DNA of 64,000 nucleotides from Novispirillum itersonii (lineage in GTDB: Bacteria; Pseudomonadota; Alphaproteobacteria; Rhodospirillales; Rhodospirillaceae): the NCBI RefSeq assembly GCF_014205675.1, contig NZ_JACIIX010000002.1, forward strand, positions 336,550 to 400,549, in the 5' to 3' direction. A program made the position numbers and the translations under genes. The notes under the pieces were generated by a model. It was not told the DNA's origin. It saw only the letters and a program-made list of their open reading frames with translations, and ran no database searches. Of this stretch, positions 18,288 to 26,555 are shown in pieces; positions within the stretch are counted from its first letter, which is position 1, and the number at the start of each line of letters is the position of its first letter.

Positions 18288-18899
18288 ATGCTGGCAACAT
18301 TTCGGCAGGCTCTGGCCCGCCGCCGTCTGCGCAATCCGGATTATACGTTCCTGTTCGATCCGCCGCCGCCGGATGAGGCGGTCTGTTTTGACTGTGAGAC
18401 CACCGGACTGGACCGGAAAGCGGACAGTATCGTCCAGATTGCGGCGGTGCGGATCAAAGGGCGGCGGGTGCTGACCAGTCAGCGCCTGAACCTGATGGTC
18501 CGTCCTCCGGCCGGAATGACGGCCGGGGTGATCAAGATCCATCATCTGCGGCAGCAGGATGTGGCCGATGGTCTGGAGCCATTGGAGGCGATGGACCGTT
18601 TTCTGCGCTTTGTCGGGTCCCGGCCACTGGTCGGATATTACCTGGAATTCGATGTGGCGATGGTTAACCGCCTGATCCGGCCATGGCTGGGGATCGGGCT
18701 GCCGCAGCGGCAGATTGAGGTATCCAGCCTGTACTACGATTACCGGACAAGCCGCGGCGGCGGGATCTATACCGGCAATGTCGATCTGCGCCTGAGTGCG
18801 ATCATGGAGGATCTGAACTTACCGCGCCTGAAAGCCCATGATGCCTTCAATGATGCGGTGATGACGGCACTGGCTTACGTGAAGCTGAAGGCCCGGTAA
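18288..18899 (+). CDS. DnaQ-type 3'-5' exonuclease
   Basis: DEDDh-family exonuclease of 203 residues, related to the proofreading epsilon subunit of DNA polymerase III. The acidic pair is D35/E37 in FDCETTGLD. The last motif HDAFNDA gives H184 and D189. It lacks the polymerase-binding C-terminal extension of DnaQ, so it is probably a stand-alone exonuclease. It starts 18 bases after the DUF294 gene and the two are probably one transcript, a pairing conserved beyond this genome. Confidence 0.82.
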   Translation: MLATFRQALARRRLRNPDYTFLFDPPPPDEAVCFDCETTGLDRKADSIVQIAAVRIKGRRVLTSQRLNLMVRPPAGMTAGVIKIHHLRQQDVADGLEPLEAMDRFLRFVGSRPLVGYYLEFDVAMVNRLIRPWLGIGLPQRQIEVSSLYYDYRTSRGGGIYTGNVDLRLSAIMEDLNLPRLKAHDAFNDAVMTALAYVKLKAR

Positions 18900-18930
18900 C
18901 AAAACCCCCGCCCGGCGGAGCGGGCGGGGG
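18898..18930 (-). terminator. Terminator of ohr, shared with the exonuclease gene
   Basis: CCCCCGCCCG (18905-18914) pairs perfectly with CGGGCGGGGG (18921-18930) over a 6-base loop. On the minus strand it is followed by TTTTGTT, so it ends the ohr transcript; it may also act on the converging exonuclease transcript. Confidence 0.75.
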
Positions 18931-18957
18931 GCTGTGCAAAGGAGGGAGGTGTCGGGA

Positions 18958-19383
18958 TCAGACGGCAAGGCCGGTGACGGTCACCGGGATGTTGCCCCGG
19001 GTCGCCTTGGAATAGGGGCAGACGTTATGCGCGGCGGCGGCCAGATCTTCGGCGACGTCGGCGGTGACGCCGCTGACGCGGGCGGTCAGGGCCACCTTCA
19101 GGCCATAACCGGCCCCGTCGTTACCGAAGGTGACATCGGCGGTGACACTGGCGCCGGTGAAGGAGACGCCCCGGGTGCGGGCGACCAGACGCAGGGCCCC
19201 TTCAAAGCAGGCGGCATATCCGGCGGCAAACAGCTGTTCCGGGTTGGTCCCGGGGCCGCTGTCACCGCCCATTTCCTTCGGCACCGACAGGGCAACGCTC
19301 AGGCGGTCATCGCTGCTTTTGGCGGAACCGGAGCGGCCGCCGGTGGCCGTGGCGGAGGTGCTATAAAGATCGGTGAAGGACAT
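18958..19383 (-). CDS. ohr: Organic hydroperoxide resistance protein
   Basis: Thiol peroxidase of the OsmC/Ohr family that reduces organic hydroperoxides. The 141-residue protein has the two redox cysteines C59 (YAACFEGAL) and C122 (VCPYSKATRGN). The latter motif identifies Ohr rather than OsmC. I chose the ATG at 19383 (MSFTDLY) because AGGAG lies six bases upstream; the ATG at 19389 abuts the AGGAG. It is divergent from ohrR with an operator between them. Confidence 0.93.
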   Translation of the reverse strand: MSFTDLYSTSATATGGRSGSAKSSDDRLSVALSVPKEMGGDSGPGTNPEQLFAAGYAACFEGALRLVARTRGVSFTGASVTADVTFGNDGAGYGLKVALTARVSGVTADVAEDLAAAAHNVCPYSKATRGNIPVTVTGLAV

Positions 19384-19456
19384 GGTCATCTCCTGTCAGG
19401 GTGGGCGCTGTTGCGCCGGGGTCGATGGCATTAATATTGTGCAAAACTAAATTTTT

Positions 19457-19471
19457 TACAATATAATTGTT
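19457..19471. promoter_or_regulatory. OhrR operator
   Basis: TACAATATAATTGTT contains the perfect palindrome ACAAT-ATA-ATTGT (19458-19470). It matches the known OhrR site type (TACAATT-AATTGTA) and lies in the A/T-rich ohr/ohrR intergenic region. Reduced OhrR should bind here and block both divergent genes until its sensor cysteine is oxidised. Confidence 0.78.
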
Positions 19472-19553
19472 TTATTGATGTTTTGGGGCTATGGTTTACA
19501 ACGTGCCGCATTCTGCCCCTGCGGCGATGTGGAGTGTGCGGGAGATCCCGAAG

Positions 19554-20024
19554 ATGATGACGCCAGACCCGGCGCTGTGCGCCAGCGACACCGACTTTCT
19601 GCGGCTTGATCAACAGGTCTGCTTTCCCCTGTATGCCGCCAGCAATGCCCTGACCCGGGCCTATCGCCCGGTTCTGGCGCCGCTGGATCTGACCTATCCG
19701 CAGTATCTGGTGATGCTGGTGCTGTGGGAGCGGGACGGGCTGTCGGTCGGAGAGCTGGGACAGCGCCTGCGCCTTGACAGCGGCACCCTGACCCCGCTGC
19801 TGAAGCGGATGGAGGCCGCCGGGCTGGTAAACCGCCAGCGGGCCGCCGATGATGAGCGCCGGGTGGAAATTGCTCTGACCGCACAGGGCAAGGCGCTGCG
19901 GGAACAGGCCAAGGCTGTTCCCCCGCAGATGCTGTGCGCCATGGGGCTGTCGCTGGAGGATCTGAAGATCCTGAAGGCCGGTCTGGAAACCCTGTTGGAC
20001 CGGCTGGACCGGACGGCGGGGTGA
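19554..20024 (+). CDS. ohrR: MarR-family peroxide sensor
   Basis: Organic hydroperoxide-responsive repressor, 156 residues from the ATG at 19554, with GGGAG nine bases upstream. The sensor cysteine is C23 in QQVCFPLYAASN, the position conserved in OhrR. The winged helix covers about residues 55-125 (LSVGELGQRLRLDSGTLTPLLKRMEAAGLV). Longer in-frame starts exist (19491), but the extra residues are not family-like. It is divergent from ohr and most likely represses it and itself through the palindrome at 19457-19471. Confidence 0.92.
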   Translation: MMTPDPALCASDTDFLRLDQQVCFPLYAASNALTRAYRPVLAPLDLTYPQYLVMLVLWERDGLSVGELGQRLRLDSGTLTPLLKRMEAAGLVNRQRAADDERRVEIALTAQGKALREQAKAVPPQMLCAMGLSLEDLKILKAGLETLLDRLDRTAG

Positions 20025-20032
20025 CGGCCGGA

Positions 20033-20416
20033 TTATTCTGCGGCGTTGGCGGCGGCCTGTGTCGCCTGAAGCTGGGCCTGAACTTTCAGCTTATGGCCGA
20101 TTTCGGCAATGGTCTGGATCGCGGGCAGCAGTTCCCGCCCCAGCGGGGTCAGGCTGTATTCCACCGAAGGCGGAGAGGTCGGCATCACCTGCCGGATCAC
20201 CACGCCGCGCTCTTCCAGATCCCGCAGCCGGGCACTCAGCATTTTGGCCGAGATGGCCGGAATATCGTGCCGCAGTTCCGAGAAGCGGCGGGGGCCGCCA
20301 CTGAGATACCAGATGATGTTCGGGGTCCAGGCTCCACCCAGCAGTGACATGCAATGGCTCAGGGGGCACATGTTCGGCGGGGCGGGGGCGTTGTTTTTGC
20401 GCAGCTTCAGGGCCAT
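20033..20416 (-). CDS. HxlR-family transcriptional regulator
   Basis: Winged-helix regulator of 127 residues with the HxlR signature: N-terminal CPLSHCMSLLGGAWTPNIIW and then RRFSELRHDIPAISAKMLSARLRDLEERGVV. C17 and C22 lie at the position where redox or quinone-sensing HxlR proteins carry reactive cysteines. The ATG at 20416 has GGAAGG eight bases upstream; a GTG at 20446 would be an N-terminal extension. It diverges from the GST gene and probably controls it in response to electrophiles or oxidants. Its 3' end nearly abuts ohrR (eight bases). Confidence 0.85.
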   Translation of the reverse strand: MALKLRKNNAPAPPNMCPLSHCMSLLGGAWTPNIIWYLSGGPRRFSELRHDIPAISAKMLSARLRDLEERGVVIRQVMPTSPPSVEYSLTPLGRELLPAIQTIAEIGHKLKVQAQLQATQAAANAAE

Positions 20417-20483
20417 GGCGGGAACCTTCCATCGGGCGGCGGTCACAGGAAAAGGACGTTACCAGACGGAAACCGGAAAGTGA

Positions 20484-20502
20484 AGGTAACTTAATGTTAT
20501 CT
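20484..20502. promoter_or_regulatory. Candidate HxlR operator between hxlR-type gene and gst
   Basis: AGGTAAC (20484-20490), TTAAT, GTTATCT (20496-20502) is an inverted repeat with one mismatch in seven positions, centred in the divergent promoter region 20417-20588. HxlR proteins usually bind such short A/T-centred repeats, so this is a reasonable site for the adjacent regulator. Confidence 0.5.
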
Positions 20503-20588
20503 GATGACGAAAGGGAATGCCCGGTTTTAGGATCCATTCCGGACCAAGACCGGGAATGATCCCGGCTGACTTCAGGAGATGTCTGACG

Positions 20589-21194
20589 ATGAAGCTCTAT
20601 TATTCTCCCGGTGCCTGCTCGCTGGCCTCCCACATTGTGCTGCGTGAAGTCGGGGCTGCGGTGGAACTGGAGAAGGTGGCCCTTGCCACCCGCACCACCG
20701 AAAGCGGTGCTGACTTTGCCGCCATCAATCCGAAGGGGTATGTTCCGGCGTTGGTGCTGGACGATGGGGCCCTGCTGACCGAAGGCGTCGCGATCATGCA
20801 GTACGCGGCGGAGACCCATCCGCAGGCCGGTCTGGCCCCGAAGACGCCGCTGGAACGGGCCCGGGTGCAGGAAGCGCTGAACTATCTGGGCACCGAAGTC
20901 CATAAGTCCTTCAGCCCGCTGTTCAAGCCGTGGACCACGGAAGAGGGCAAGGTGCAGGCGCGGGACATGGTGCTGAAGCGTCTTGGTCTGATCGAAAGCC
21001 AGCTGGCTGATGGCCGGGCGTGGCTGCTGGGCGACGCGGTGTCGGTGGCGGATTTCTATCTGTTTGTCATCACCAACTGGGCGGCGCATGTGGCGGTGCC
21101 GCTGGACGGTTTCCCGCACCTGAACGCCCTGCGTGGCAAGATTGCGGCCCGCCCGGCCGTGCAGGCGGCGCTGAAGGCGGAAGGTCTGGCCTGA
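20589..21194 (+). CDS. Glutathione S-transferase
   Basis: Cytosolic GST of 201 residues. The thioredoxin-like N-terminal domain begins MKLYYSPGACSLASHIVLRE, where the SPGACS block near residue 6 is typical of bacterial beta-class GSTs (GstA-like), with NPKGYVPAL and an E-x-x-A-I block for glutathione. The helical C-terminal domain contains VSVADFYLFVITNW. ATG 20589 has AGGAG ten bases upstream. Divergence from the HxlR regulator suggests induction by electrophiles or oxidants. Confidence 0.9.
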   Translation: MKLYYSPGACSLASHIVLREVGAAVELEKVALATRTTESGADFAAINPKGYVPALVLDDGALLTEGVAIMQYAAETHPQAGLAPKTPLERARVQEALNYLGTEVHKSFSPLFKPWTTEEGKVQARDMVLKRLGLIESQLADGRAWLLGDAVSVADFYLFVITNWAAHVAVPLDGFPHLNALRGKIAARPAVQAALKAEGLA

Positions 21195-21224
21195 GGTCCG
21201 TTCCCTGTTTTGCGAGGACTGTGC

Positions 21225-21253
21225 GGCAGGGGAAGACCATCCCCTGCCGTTTT
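21225..21253 (+). terminator. Terminator after gst
   Basis: GGCAGGGGA (21225-21233) pairs perfectly with TCCCCTGCC (21240-21248) around a 6-base loop, followed by GTTTTCC. Confidence 0.75.
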
Positions 21254-21370
21254 CCTGTGATGGCCCCCCTTTTTACGGATGGTCCCCCTTGACGGATGGC
21301 CCGGAACCCCGCAGTTGATCAGGGACTGCGTTATTCCCGGGCCGCTGGCCCCGTCATGGAAGAGGTGATG

Positions 21371-21730
21371 ATGCTGCTGACCCTGAAACGGAGCCTGACT
21401 GCCTGTGCGGTTGCCCTGATGCTGGGCCTGTCCGGCACAGGGATGGAGGCACGGGCTGAAACCGCCCTGTCGTGCAGCGGGGAGCAGGCCAAGTGCGATG
21501 CCTCCTGCGCCGCCCGCTATACGTCCGATGCCGGAAAGGCAGGCTGTCAGGCCCGCTGCGCTTCGGCCCGGGCCGCCTGTGATGCCGGGGCCGGATACGA
21601 TCAGGCCAAACCGTGGGTGAAGAAGAAGGTGCAGTCGGTCGGCGACTTTTTTCAGGGTCTGACGGAAGGCGGTGACAGCGGAACACCGTCGGAGCCGCCT
21701 CCGGCGAAACCGGCTCCGGCAAAGAACTGA
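21371..21730 (+). CDS. Small secreted protein with symmetric cysteine spacing
   Basis: A 119-residue protein I do not recognise. Residues 1-29 look like a Sec signal peptide (LKRSLTACAVALMLGL..., cleavage near ARA-E). The mature part has six cysteines in the mirror pattern C-x6-C-x3-C-x12-C-x3-C-x6-C. Two CX3C segments on paired helices resemble alpha-hairpinin or twin-CX3C folds, so a disulfide-locked periplasmic helical hairpin is likely. A basic/aromatic stretch (KPWVKKKVQSVGDFFQGL) and a Pro/Ala-rich tail follow. ATG 21371 has AGAGG five bases upstream. It stands alone between two terminators. Confidence 0.7.
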   Translation: MLLTLKRSLTACAVALMLGLSGTGMEARAETALSCSGEQAKCDASCAARYTSDAGKAGCQARCASARAACDAGAGYDQAKPWVKKKVQSVGDFFQGLTEGGDSGTPSEPPPAKPAPAKN

Positions 21731-21787
21731 CGGTTAAGAACTGACGGTCTGCTTCCGCCTGCGGGATTGCCCGGCGAGACTCGATAT

Positions 21788-21814
21788 AAGGCGGATCGTC
21801 GTGATCCGCCTTTT
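21788..21814 (+). terminator. Terminator after the cysteine-patterned gene
   Basis: AAGGCGGATC (21788-21797) pairs perfectly with GATCCGCCTT (21803-21812) around GTCGT; the T-run is TTTT including the stem end. Confidence 0.8.
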
Positions 21815-21975
21815 GTCGTATCGGGATGGAGGGTGTTGCGGGCAGATCCGGTTGTGTGTTTCCGGCAGGAAAAATGTGTGTTGGCCGAAACCTTAAGGGA
21901 CCGGCGCAGTCGGAAACGATAGAGCTGATATTATACAAAATTATATTGTTGTTTTAAGTTTACCGATGTACCTCA

Positions 21976-22026
21976 GAAGGCGGAAAGAACCCGCCTGACG
22001 GGATTTCCTGATCAGGATCCGCCTTC
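21976..22026 (+). promoter_or_regulatory. Structured leader before the soluble chemoreceptor
   Basis: GAAGGCGGA (21976-21984) pairs perfectly with TCCGCCTTC (22018-22026). Inside lie a CCCG-CCTGA-CGGG hairpin (21990-22002) and the self-complementary TCCTGATCAGGA. GGCGG (21979-21983) can pair instead with CCGCC at 21991-21995, giving an alternative fold. An A/T-rich stretch at 21931-21960 upstream is the likely promoter zone. The rest of the 365-base gap 21731-22095 shows only the terminator above. Confidence 0.4.
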
Positions 22027-22095
22027 GAAAATCCGGAGGTGTACCACCGGCGTCGGGGCCGGTGCGGGAGAGACAGAAATACAGAGGGGGCATCG

Positions 22096-23463
22096 ATGAT
22101 CACAGGCCAGAATGCGACAGATTTGATGACCGGCACCGCTCCGGTTTCCGCCGATGTGGCACAGCGGCTGGAACAGGGATTCCGGCTGATGACGGAAGGG
22201 CGCTATCTCTCCGTTCCGGAGGGAAGCCATCCGCTGGAACGGATGATGTATGACATGGCGCTGGCGGTCCATCAGCGGGCGAAGAGCGAACTGATCCGCA
22301 CCGTCAGCATGTCGGTCAATGTCAATGAAAGCGTGACCGCCACTGCCGAGATGAAGCGGGCGGTGGAGGATGTGCGCCACCGCACCCATTCCATTGCGGC
22401 GGCGGTGGATGAGATGACCACCGGAGTGACCGAGATTTCGCGCTTTACCGGCGATGTGGCGCGGGAAGCGGAGGAAAGCCATTACGCGGCGGAAGAGGCC
22501 CGGCGCACCGGCCGTGGCGCGGTGCAGGCGGTGGCGGAAATCACCGATGTGGTCAACGATGCCTCGCGGCAGGTGGACCGTCTGCATGAGGCGTCCGACC
22601 AGATCGGTGTGATCGTCCAGCAGATTGAGGCGATCGCCCGCCAGACCAACCTGCTGGCCCTGAATGCCACTATCGAGGCGGCGCGGGCCGGAGAGGCCGG
22701 AAAAGGTTTCGCCGTGGTGGCGTCGGAGGTCAAAACGCTGGCGCAGCAGACGGCGCGGGCGACGGTGGATATCCGCACCCGGATTGCGGCGTTGCAGGAA
22801 GGCATGACGGAGATCATGCACACCATGCATGCCGGGGCTGAGGCGGTCGGGCGGGGGCAGGAGGTGATCGCCGCCGCCGGAACCGGCATGGATACCGTAC
22901 TGTCGCATGTCGAGCGGGTCAGCCTGCGGATTGCTGAAATCGCCGCGATTCTGGATCAGCAGCGGGCGGCCTCGGCGGAAATCTCCGGCGGGGTCACCGC
23001 CATCGCCCAGATGACGGCGGCCAATGTGCAGGCCATCGAGAATATCCTGACCGTTTCGGATGACACCGATACCCTGATCCGGCTGGCGGTGGCCTCGCTG
23101 TCGGAAACCGAGATTGAGGACTTCACCATCCATGTCGCCAAGTCGGATCATATGATCTGGCGGAAGCGGCTGGCGGAAATGGTGGCCGGGCGGGAGAAGC
23201 TGGATCCGAAGGAGCTGGCGGACCATACCTCCTGCCGTCTGGGGCGTTGGTATACCGCGGTCAAGGATGCCGGACTGACCGGTCACCCCGCCTTCCGGCG
23301 GCTGGAAGAGCCGCACCGCGAGGTCCATGCCGCCGGAATCGAGGCGGCACGCCGCTATGCCGCCGGGGATGTCGATGGCGCACTGGAACAGATCGCGCTG
23401 GTTGCCGAGGCCTCGAAAGGGGTGATGGCGGCGCTGGATGACCTGTGCCGCCGCCAGCACTGA
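22096..23463 (+). CDS. Soluble methyl-accepting chemotaxis protein with CZB domain
   Basis: Cytoplasmic chemoreceptor of 455 residues without membrane segments. The signalling hairpin tip [25 protein letters not shown] is in the middle. The C-terminal about 110 residues form a chemoreceptor zinc-binding domain with probable ligands H352, C380 (SCRLGRWY), H407 and H411 (PHREVH). CZB receptors are known to sense zinc or hypochlorite-type oxidants through the zinc-cysteine core. ATG 22096 has GAGGGG six bases upstream. No che genes are nearby, so it must use a kinase array encoded elsewhere. Confidence 0.88.
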   Translation: MITGQNATDLMTGTAPVSADVAQRLEQGFRLMTEGRYLSVPEGSHPLERMMYDMALAVHQRAKSELIRTVSMSVNVNESVTATAEMKRAVEDVRHRTHSIAAAVDEMTTGVTEISRFTGDVAREAEESHYAAEEARRTGRGAVQAVAEITDVVNDASRQVDRLHEASDQIGVIVQQIEAIARQTNLLALNATIEAARAGEAGKGFAVVASEVKTLAQQTARATVDIRTRIAALQEGMTEIMHTMHAGAEAVGRGQEVIAAAGTGMDTVLSHVERVSLRIAEIAAILDQQRAASAEISGGVTAIAQMTAANVQAIENILTVSDDTDTLIRLAVASLSETEIEDFTIHVAKSDHMIWRKRLAEMVAGREKLDPKELADHTSCRLGRWYTAVKDAGLTGHPAFRRLEEPHREVHAAGIEAARRYAAGDVDGALEQIALVAEASKGVMAALDDLCRRQH

Positions 23464-23754
23464 CGGAGAAAGCCGGATCCGGTGGCAAATCCGCTGCCGG
23501 ACTGCGGTTTTCGTTTGCCCCCGGCAGGGGGAATGGAGTACACAGCGTTACCGCCGGTCCGGGCATCCCCCGTGACCGGCGGAGTCGTGTTCGGCCTCCT
23601 CCGTTCTGATCCGTTCCTGCCGGTCTGTCCGGTGCGGATCTTCGGCGGGGAGGGCGTCGGAAGTGGCTCCGTCCGGCAGAGATGCCTGTTTCGTCCACCG
23701 CGTCAGCCCGTCCGCCGGGTTGGCCGCACCGCAGTTCAGGGAAACCCCACCCGG

Positions 23755-24897
23755 ATGTCCGATACCGTCAGCAAGGCATTGTTGCCCGCAGGTCTGCGCG
23801 ATTTTCTTCCGCCGGATGCTGCGCTGGAAGCCCATGTTGTCTCCGGTCTGATGGCGGATTTCGGTGCCCATGGATACGAACGCGTCAAGCCGCCGCTGAT
23901 CGAATTTGAAGAGAACCTGCTCGACGGGGCCGGGGCCGCCACGTCGAAGGATACCTTCCGGGTGATGGATCCGGTGTCGCAGCGGATGATGGGGCTGCGG
24001 GCCGATATGACCATTCAGGTCGCCCGTATCGCCACCACCCGTCTGGCCAAGGCCCCGCGCCCGCTGCGCCTGTGCTATTCCGGGCAGGTGCTGCGGGTGA
24101 AGGGCACCCAGCTGACCCCGGAACGCCAGTTCACGCAGGCCGGTCTGGAACTGATCGGGTCTGACTCTCCGGCCGCTGATGCCGAGGTGATCGCTCTGGC
24201 CGCCGGGGCGCTGGCGGCGCTGGGCGTGCAGGGCGTGAGTGTTGATCTCAACCTGCCGACGCTGGTGCCGGTGCTGTGTGATGAACTGGAACTGTCGCCG
24301 GAAACCCAGCTGCGTCTGCGGGCGGCGCTGGACCAGAAGGATGCCGCCGCCGTCCGTGAAATGGGCGATCCGGTGCAGGATCTGTTCGGCGAGCTGATCC
24401 GCTGCTCCGGCGAGGTCGATACGGTGATGGAACGCCTTGGCCGTCTTGATCTGCCGCAGGCCGCCGCGCAGCGCCGGGACCGCCTGAAGGATGTGGTGGC
24501 GCTGGTGCGCCGCCTGATGCCGGGGCTGTCCCTGACCGTTGATGCGGTTGAAAACCGTGGCTTTGAATATCATACCGGCATCAGTTTCTCGATCTTTGCG
24601 CCGGGTGCGCGCGGAGAACTGGCCCGGGGTGGCCGCTACCGCGCCGGAACTGCCAAGGAAAAGGCGGTCGGCTGTACGGTGTATGTGGATACGGTGATGG
24701 GGGTGATTGCCCCGCCTGCCGACCGCCCGCGCCTGCTGTTGCCCTATGGCGACCGCGCGCAGGCGGCGGCGTGGCAGTCCAAGGGCTGGATTACCGTCGC
24801 CATGCTGGAAGACGGCATCGCCGACCCGGAGGCGGAAGCCCGCCGCCAGCGCTGCACCCATTATGTGTCCAACGGACAGGTGCGGACCGTCGGCTGA
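23755..24897 (+). CDS. hisZ: ATP phosphoribosyltransferase regulatory subunit
   Basis: HisRS-like protein lacking aminoacylation activity that pairs with short-form HisG for the first step of histidine synthesis. It has 380 residues from ATG 23755 ([22 protein letters not shown]). Class II synthetase-like blocks include [22 protein letters not shown], the shortened [15 protein letters not shown] and ELARGGRYR. The upstream frame stays open for 91 more codons, but these lack family similarity. The ribosome binding site is weak (AGGGAAA). It precedes purA, a common alphaproteobacterial order; hisG is not in the window. Confidence 0.9.
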   Translation: MSDTVSKALLPAGLRDFLPPDAALEAHVVSGLMADFGAHGYERVKPPLIEFEENLLDGAGAATSKDTFRVMDPVSQRMMGLRADMTIQVARIATTRLAKAPRPLRLCYSGQVLRVKGTQLTPERQFTQAGLELIGSDSPAADAEVIALAAGALAALGVQGVSVDLNLPTLVPVLCDELELSPETQLRLRAALDQKDAAAVREMGDPVQDLFGELIRCSGEVDTVMERLGRLDLPQAAAQRRDRLKDVVALVRRLMPGLSLTVDAVENRGFEYHTGISFSIFAPGARGELARGGRYRAGTAKEKAVGCTVYVDTVMGVIAPPADRPRLLLPYGDRAQAAAWQSKGWITVAMLEDGIADPEAEARRQRCTHYVSNGQVRTVG

Positions 24898-24950
24898 TGC
24901 CCGGCGGTCTGGCCTGACCAGACAGGTTTTCCGGCTGCGGCCGGACCTTC

Positions 24951-25006
24951 CCGACCGGAACAAGACCGGTCCTTTCACCCCGACCGGAACAGACCGGTCC
25001 TTTCAC
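24951..25006. repeat. Tandem 28-bp repeat between hisZ and purA
   Basis: CCGACCGGAACA-A-GACCGGTC followed by CTTTCAC occurs at 24951-24978 and again, one A shorter, at 24980-25006. Each copy contains GACCGG...CCGGTC, so each can fold as a short hairpin. It lies about 25 bases before the purA start, in the leader. Confidence 0.85.
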
Positions 25007-25030
25007 AGTGTCAAGGTAGGGATCAAGCCC

Positions 25031-26320
25031 ATGACCAATGTGGTTGTCATCGGTTCTCAGTGGGGCGATGAAGGCAAAGGCAAGGTTGTCGACTGGCTCG
25101 CCTCGCGGGCGGATGTTGTGGTGCGCTTTCAGGGCGGCCACAACGCCGGTCATACGCTGGTGGTCGACGGCGTTTCCTACAAGCTCAGTCTGCTGCCGTC
25201 CGGCGTGGTGCGCGGCACCCCGTCGATCATCGGCAACGGCGTGGTGGTGGATCCGTGGGCGCTGCTGCGCGAGATCGACAACATTGCCAAGCAGGGCGTG
25301 AAGATCACCCCTGACGTGCTGATGCTGGCGGAAAACGCTGCCCTGATTCTGCCGCTGCACGGCAACCTTGACCGCGCCCGCGAGGCGGCGGCCGGGGCCG
25401 GGAAGATCGGCACCACCGGCCGTGGCATCGGCCCGGCTTACGAAGACAAGGTGGGCCGCCGCGCCATCCGCGTCTGCGATCTGGCCGATGAAGCGGCGCT
25501 GGGCGCCAAGATTGACCGCCTGCTGGCCCACCACAATCCGCTGCTGCGCGGTCTGGGCGAGCCGGAACTGGACCCGGCCCAGATTCTGGCGGAGCTGAAG
25601 GAGATTGCTCCGCAGATCCTGCCGTATGCCCGCCCGGTGTGGCGTGTGCTGTCGGACTACCGCAAGGCTGGCAAGCGTATCCTGTTTGAAGGTGCTCAGG
25701 GTTCGCTGCTCGACGTCGATCACGGCACCTATCCGTTCGTCACCTCCTCTAACACCCTTGGCGGTCAGGCGGCTGTCGGCTCCGGCATGGGGCCGGGCGG
25801 CATCGGCTACGTGCTGGGCATTACCAAGGCCTACACCACCCGGGTCGGTGAAGGCCCGTTCCCGACCGAGCTGTTTGATGCGGTCGGCGAACGTCTGGGC
25901 ACCCGGGGCCATGAGTTCGGCACTGTCACCGGCCGCAAGCGCCGCTGCGGCTGGTTCGACGCCGTGCTGGTCCGTCAGGCGGTCAAGACCGGTGGCATTG
26001 ACGGCATCGCCCTGACCAAGCTGGACGTGCTGGACGGCTTTGAAAAGCTGAAGGTCTGCGTCGGCTATCGCATTGACGGTAAGGAAATCGACTACCTTCC
26101 GGCCTCGATGAGCGCGCAGGCCAAGGTGGAGCCGATCTACGAAGTGCTGGAAGGCTGGAGCGAAAGCACCGAAGGCGCCCGCAGCTTTGCCGATCTGCCG
26201 GCGACAGCGGTTAAGTACGTCCGCCGCATCGAGGAGCTGATCGAGGCCCCGGTGGCCCTGCTGTCGACCAGCCCGGAACGGGAAGACACCATTCTGGTCC
26301 GCGACCCGTTCACCGACTGA
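25031..26320 (+). CDS. purA: Adenylosuccinate synthetase
   Basis: GTP-dependent enzyme that joins IMP and aspartate to adenylosuccinate in AMP synthesis, cytoplasmic. The 429-residue protein has the P-loop [11 protein letters not shown] near residue 8, GGHNAGHT near 38, [16 protein letters not shown] and the [14 protein letters not shown] block. The chosen ATG 25031 ([15 protein letters not shown]) is preceded by AGGTAGGGA. It is probably co-transcribed with hisZ, with the repeat at 24951-25006 in the spacer. Confidence 0.97.
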   Translation: MTNVVVIGSQWGDEGKGKVVDWLASRADVVVRFQGGHNAGHTLVVDGVSYKLSLLPSGVVRGTPSIIGNGVVVDPWALLREIDNIAKQGVKITPDVLMLAENAALILPLHGNLDRAREAAAGAGKIGTTGRGIGPAYEDKVGRRAIRVCDLADEAALGAKIDRLLAHHNPLLRGLGEPELDPAQILAELKEIAPQILPYARPVWRVLSDYRKAGKRILFEGAQGSLLDVDHGTYPFVTSSNTLGGQAAVGSGMGPGGIGYVLGITKAYTTRVGEGPFPTELFDAVGERLGTRGHEFGTVTGRKRRCGWFDAVLVRQAVKTGGIDGIALTKLDVLDGFEKLKVCVGYRIDGKEIDYLPASMSAQAKVEPIYEVLEGWSESTEGARSFADLPATAVKYVRRIEELIEAPVALLSTSPEREDTILVRDPFTD

Positions 26321-26346
26321 GCGGCGGGCGAAGCGGCTGTATGATG

Positions 26347-26384
26347 GACAACAGGCTGGAAGCATCTGCTTCCGGCCTGTTGTC
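26347..26384 (+). terminator. Long stem-loop after purA
   Basis: GACAACAGGC (26347-26356) pairs with GCCTGTTGTC (26375-26384), continued inside by GGAAGC/GCTTCC around ATCT. The structure is long and nearly perfect but is followed by CATTATGG rather than a T-run, so termination is likely but not certain. Confidence 0.6.
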
Positions 26385-26555
26385 ATTATGGCCCCCCCCT
26401 GAGAAGTATCCCTGAAAAGTATGGGGGCAGGGTGCAGCTAAATTCAGGGATTGCCCGTTTTTTCAGAGTTTTGTAATCGTTTTTTGCGTATCCTTCCCCG
26501 GTCCTGTTGACCCTGACGTTTATAGTCCTGCTGACAGAAAAGGCTCCCCCCGGGC

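Noticed and set aside
21931-21960. Second OhrR-like site (ACAA-N7-TTGT) before the soluble chemoreceptor
   Set aside because: The arms are only four bases and the spacing differs from the clear operator at 19457-19471; A/T-rich promoter sequence is enough to explain it.
23482-23754. 91-codon in-frame extension upstream of hisZ
   Set aside because: No hydrophobic signal or family similarity; the HisZ fold begins at the ATG at 23755. An open frame of this length is common at this GC content.
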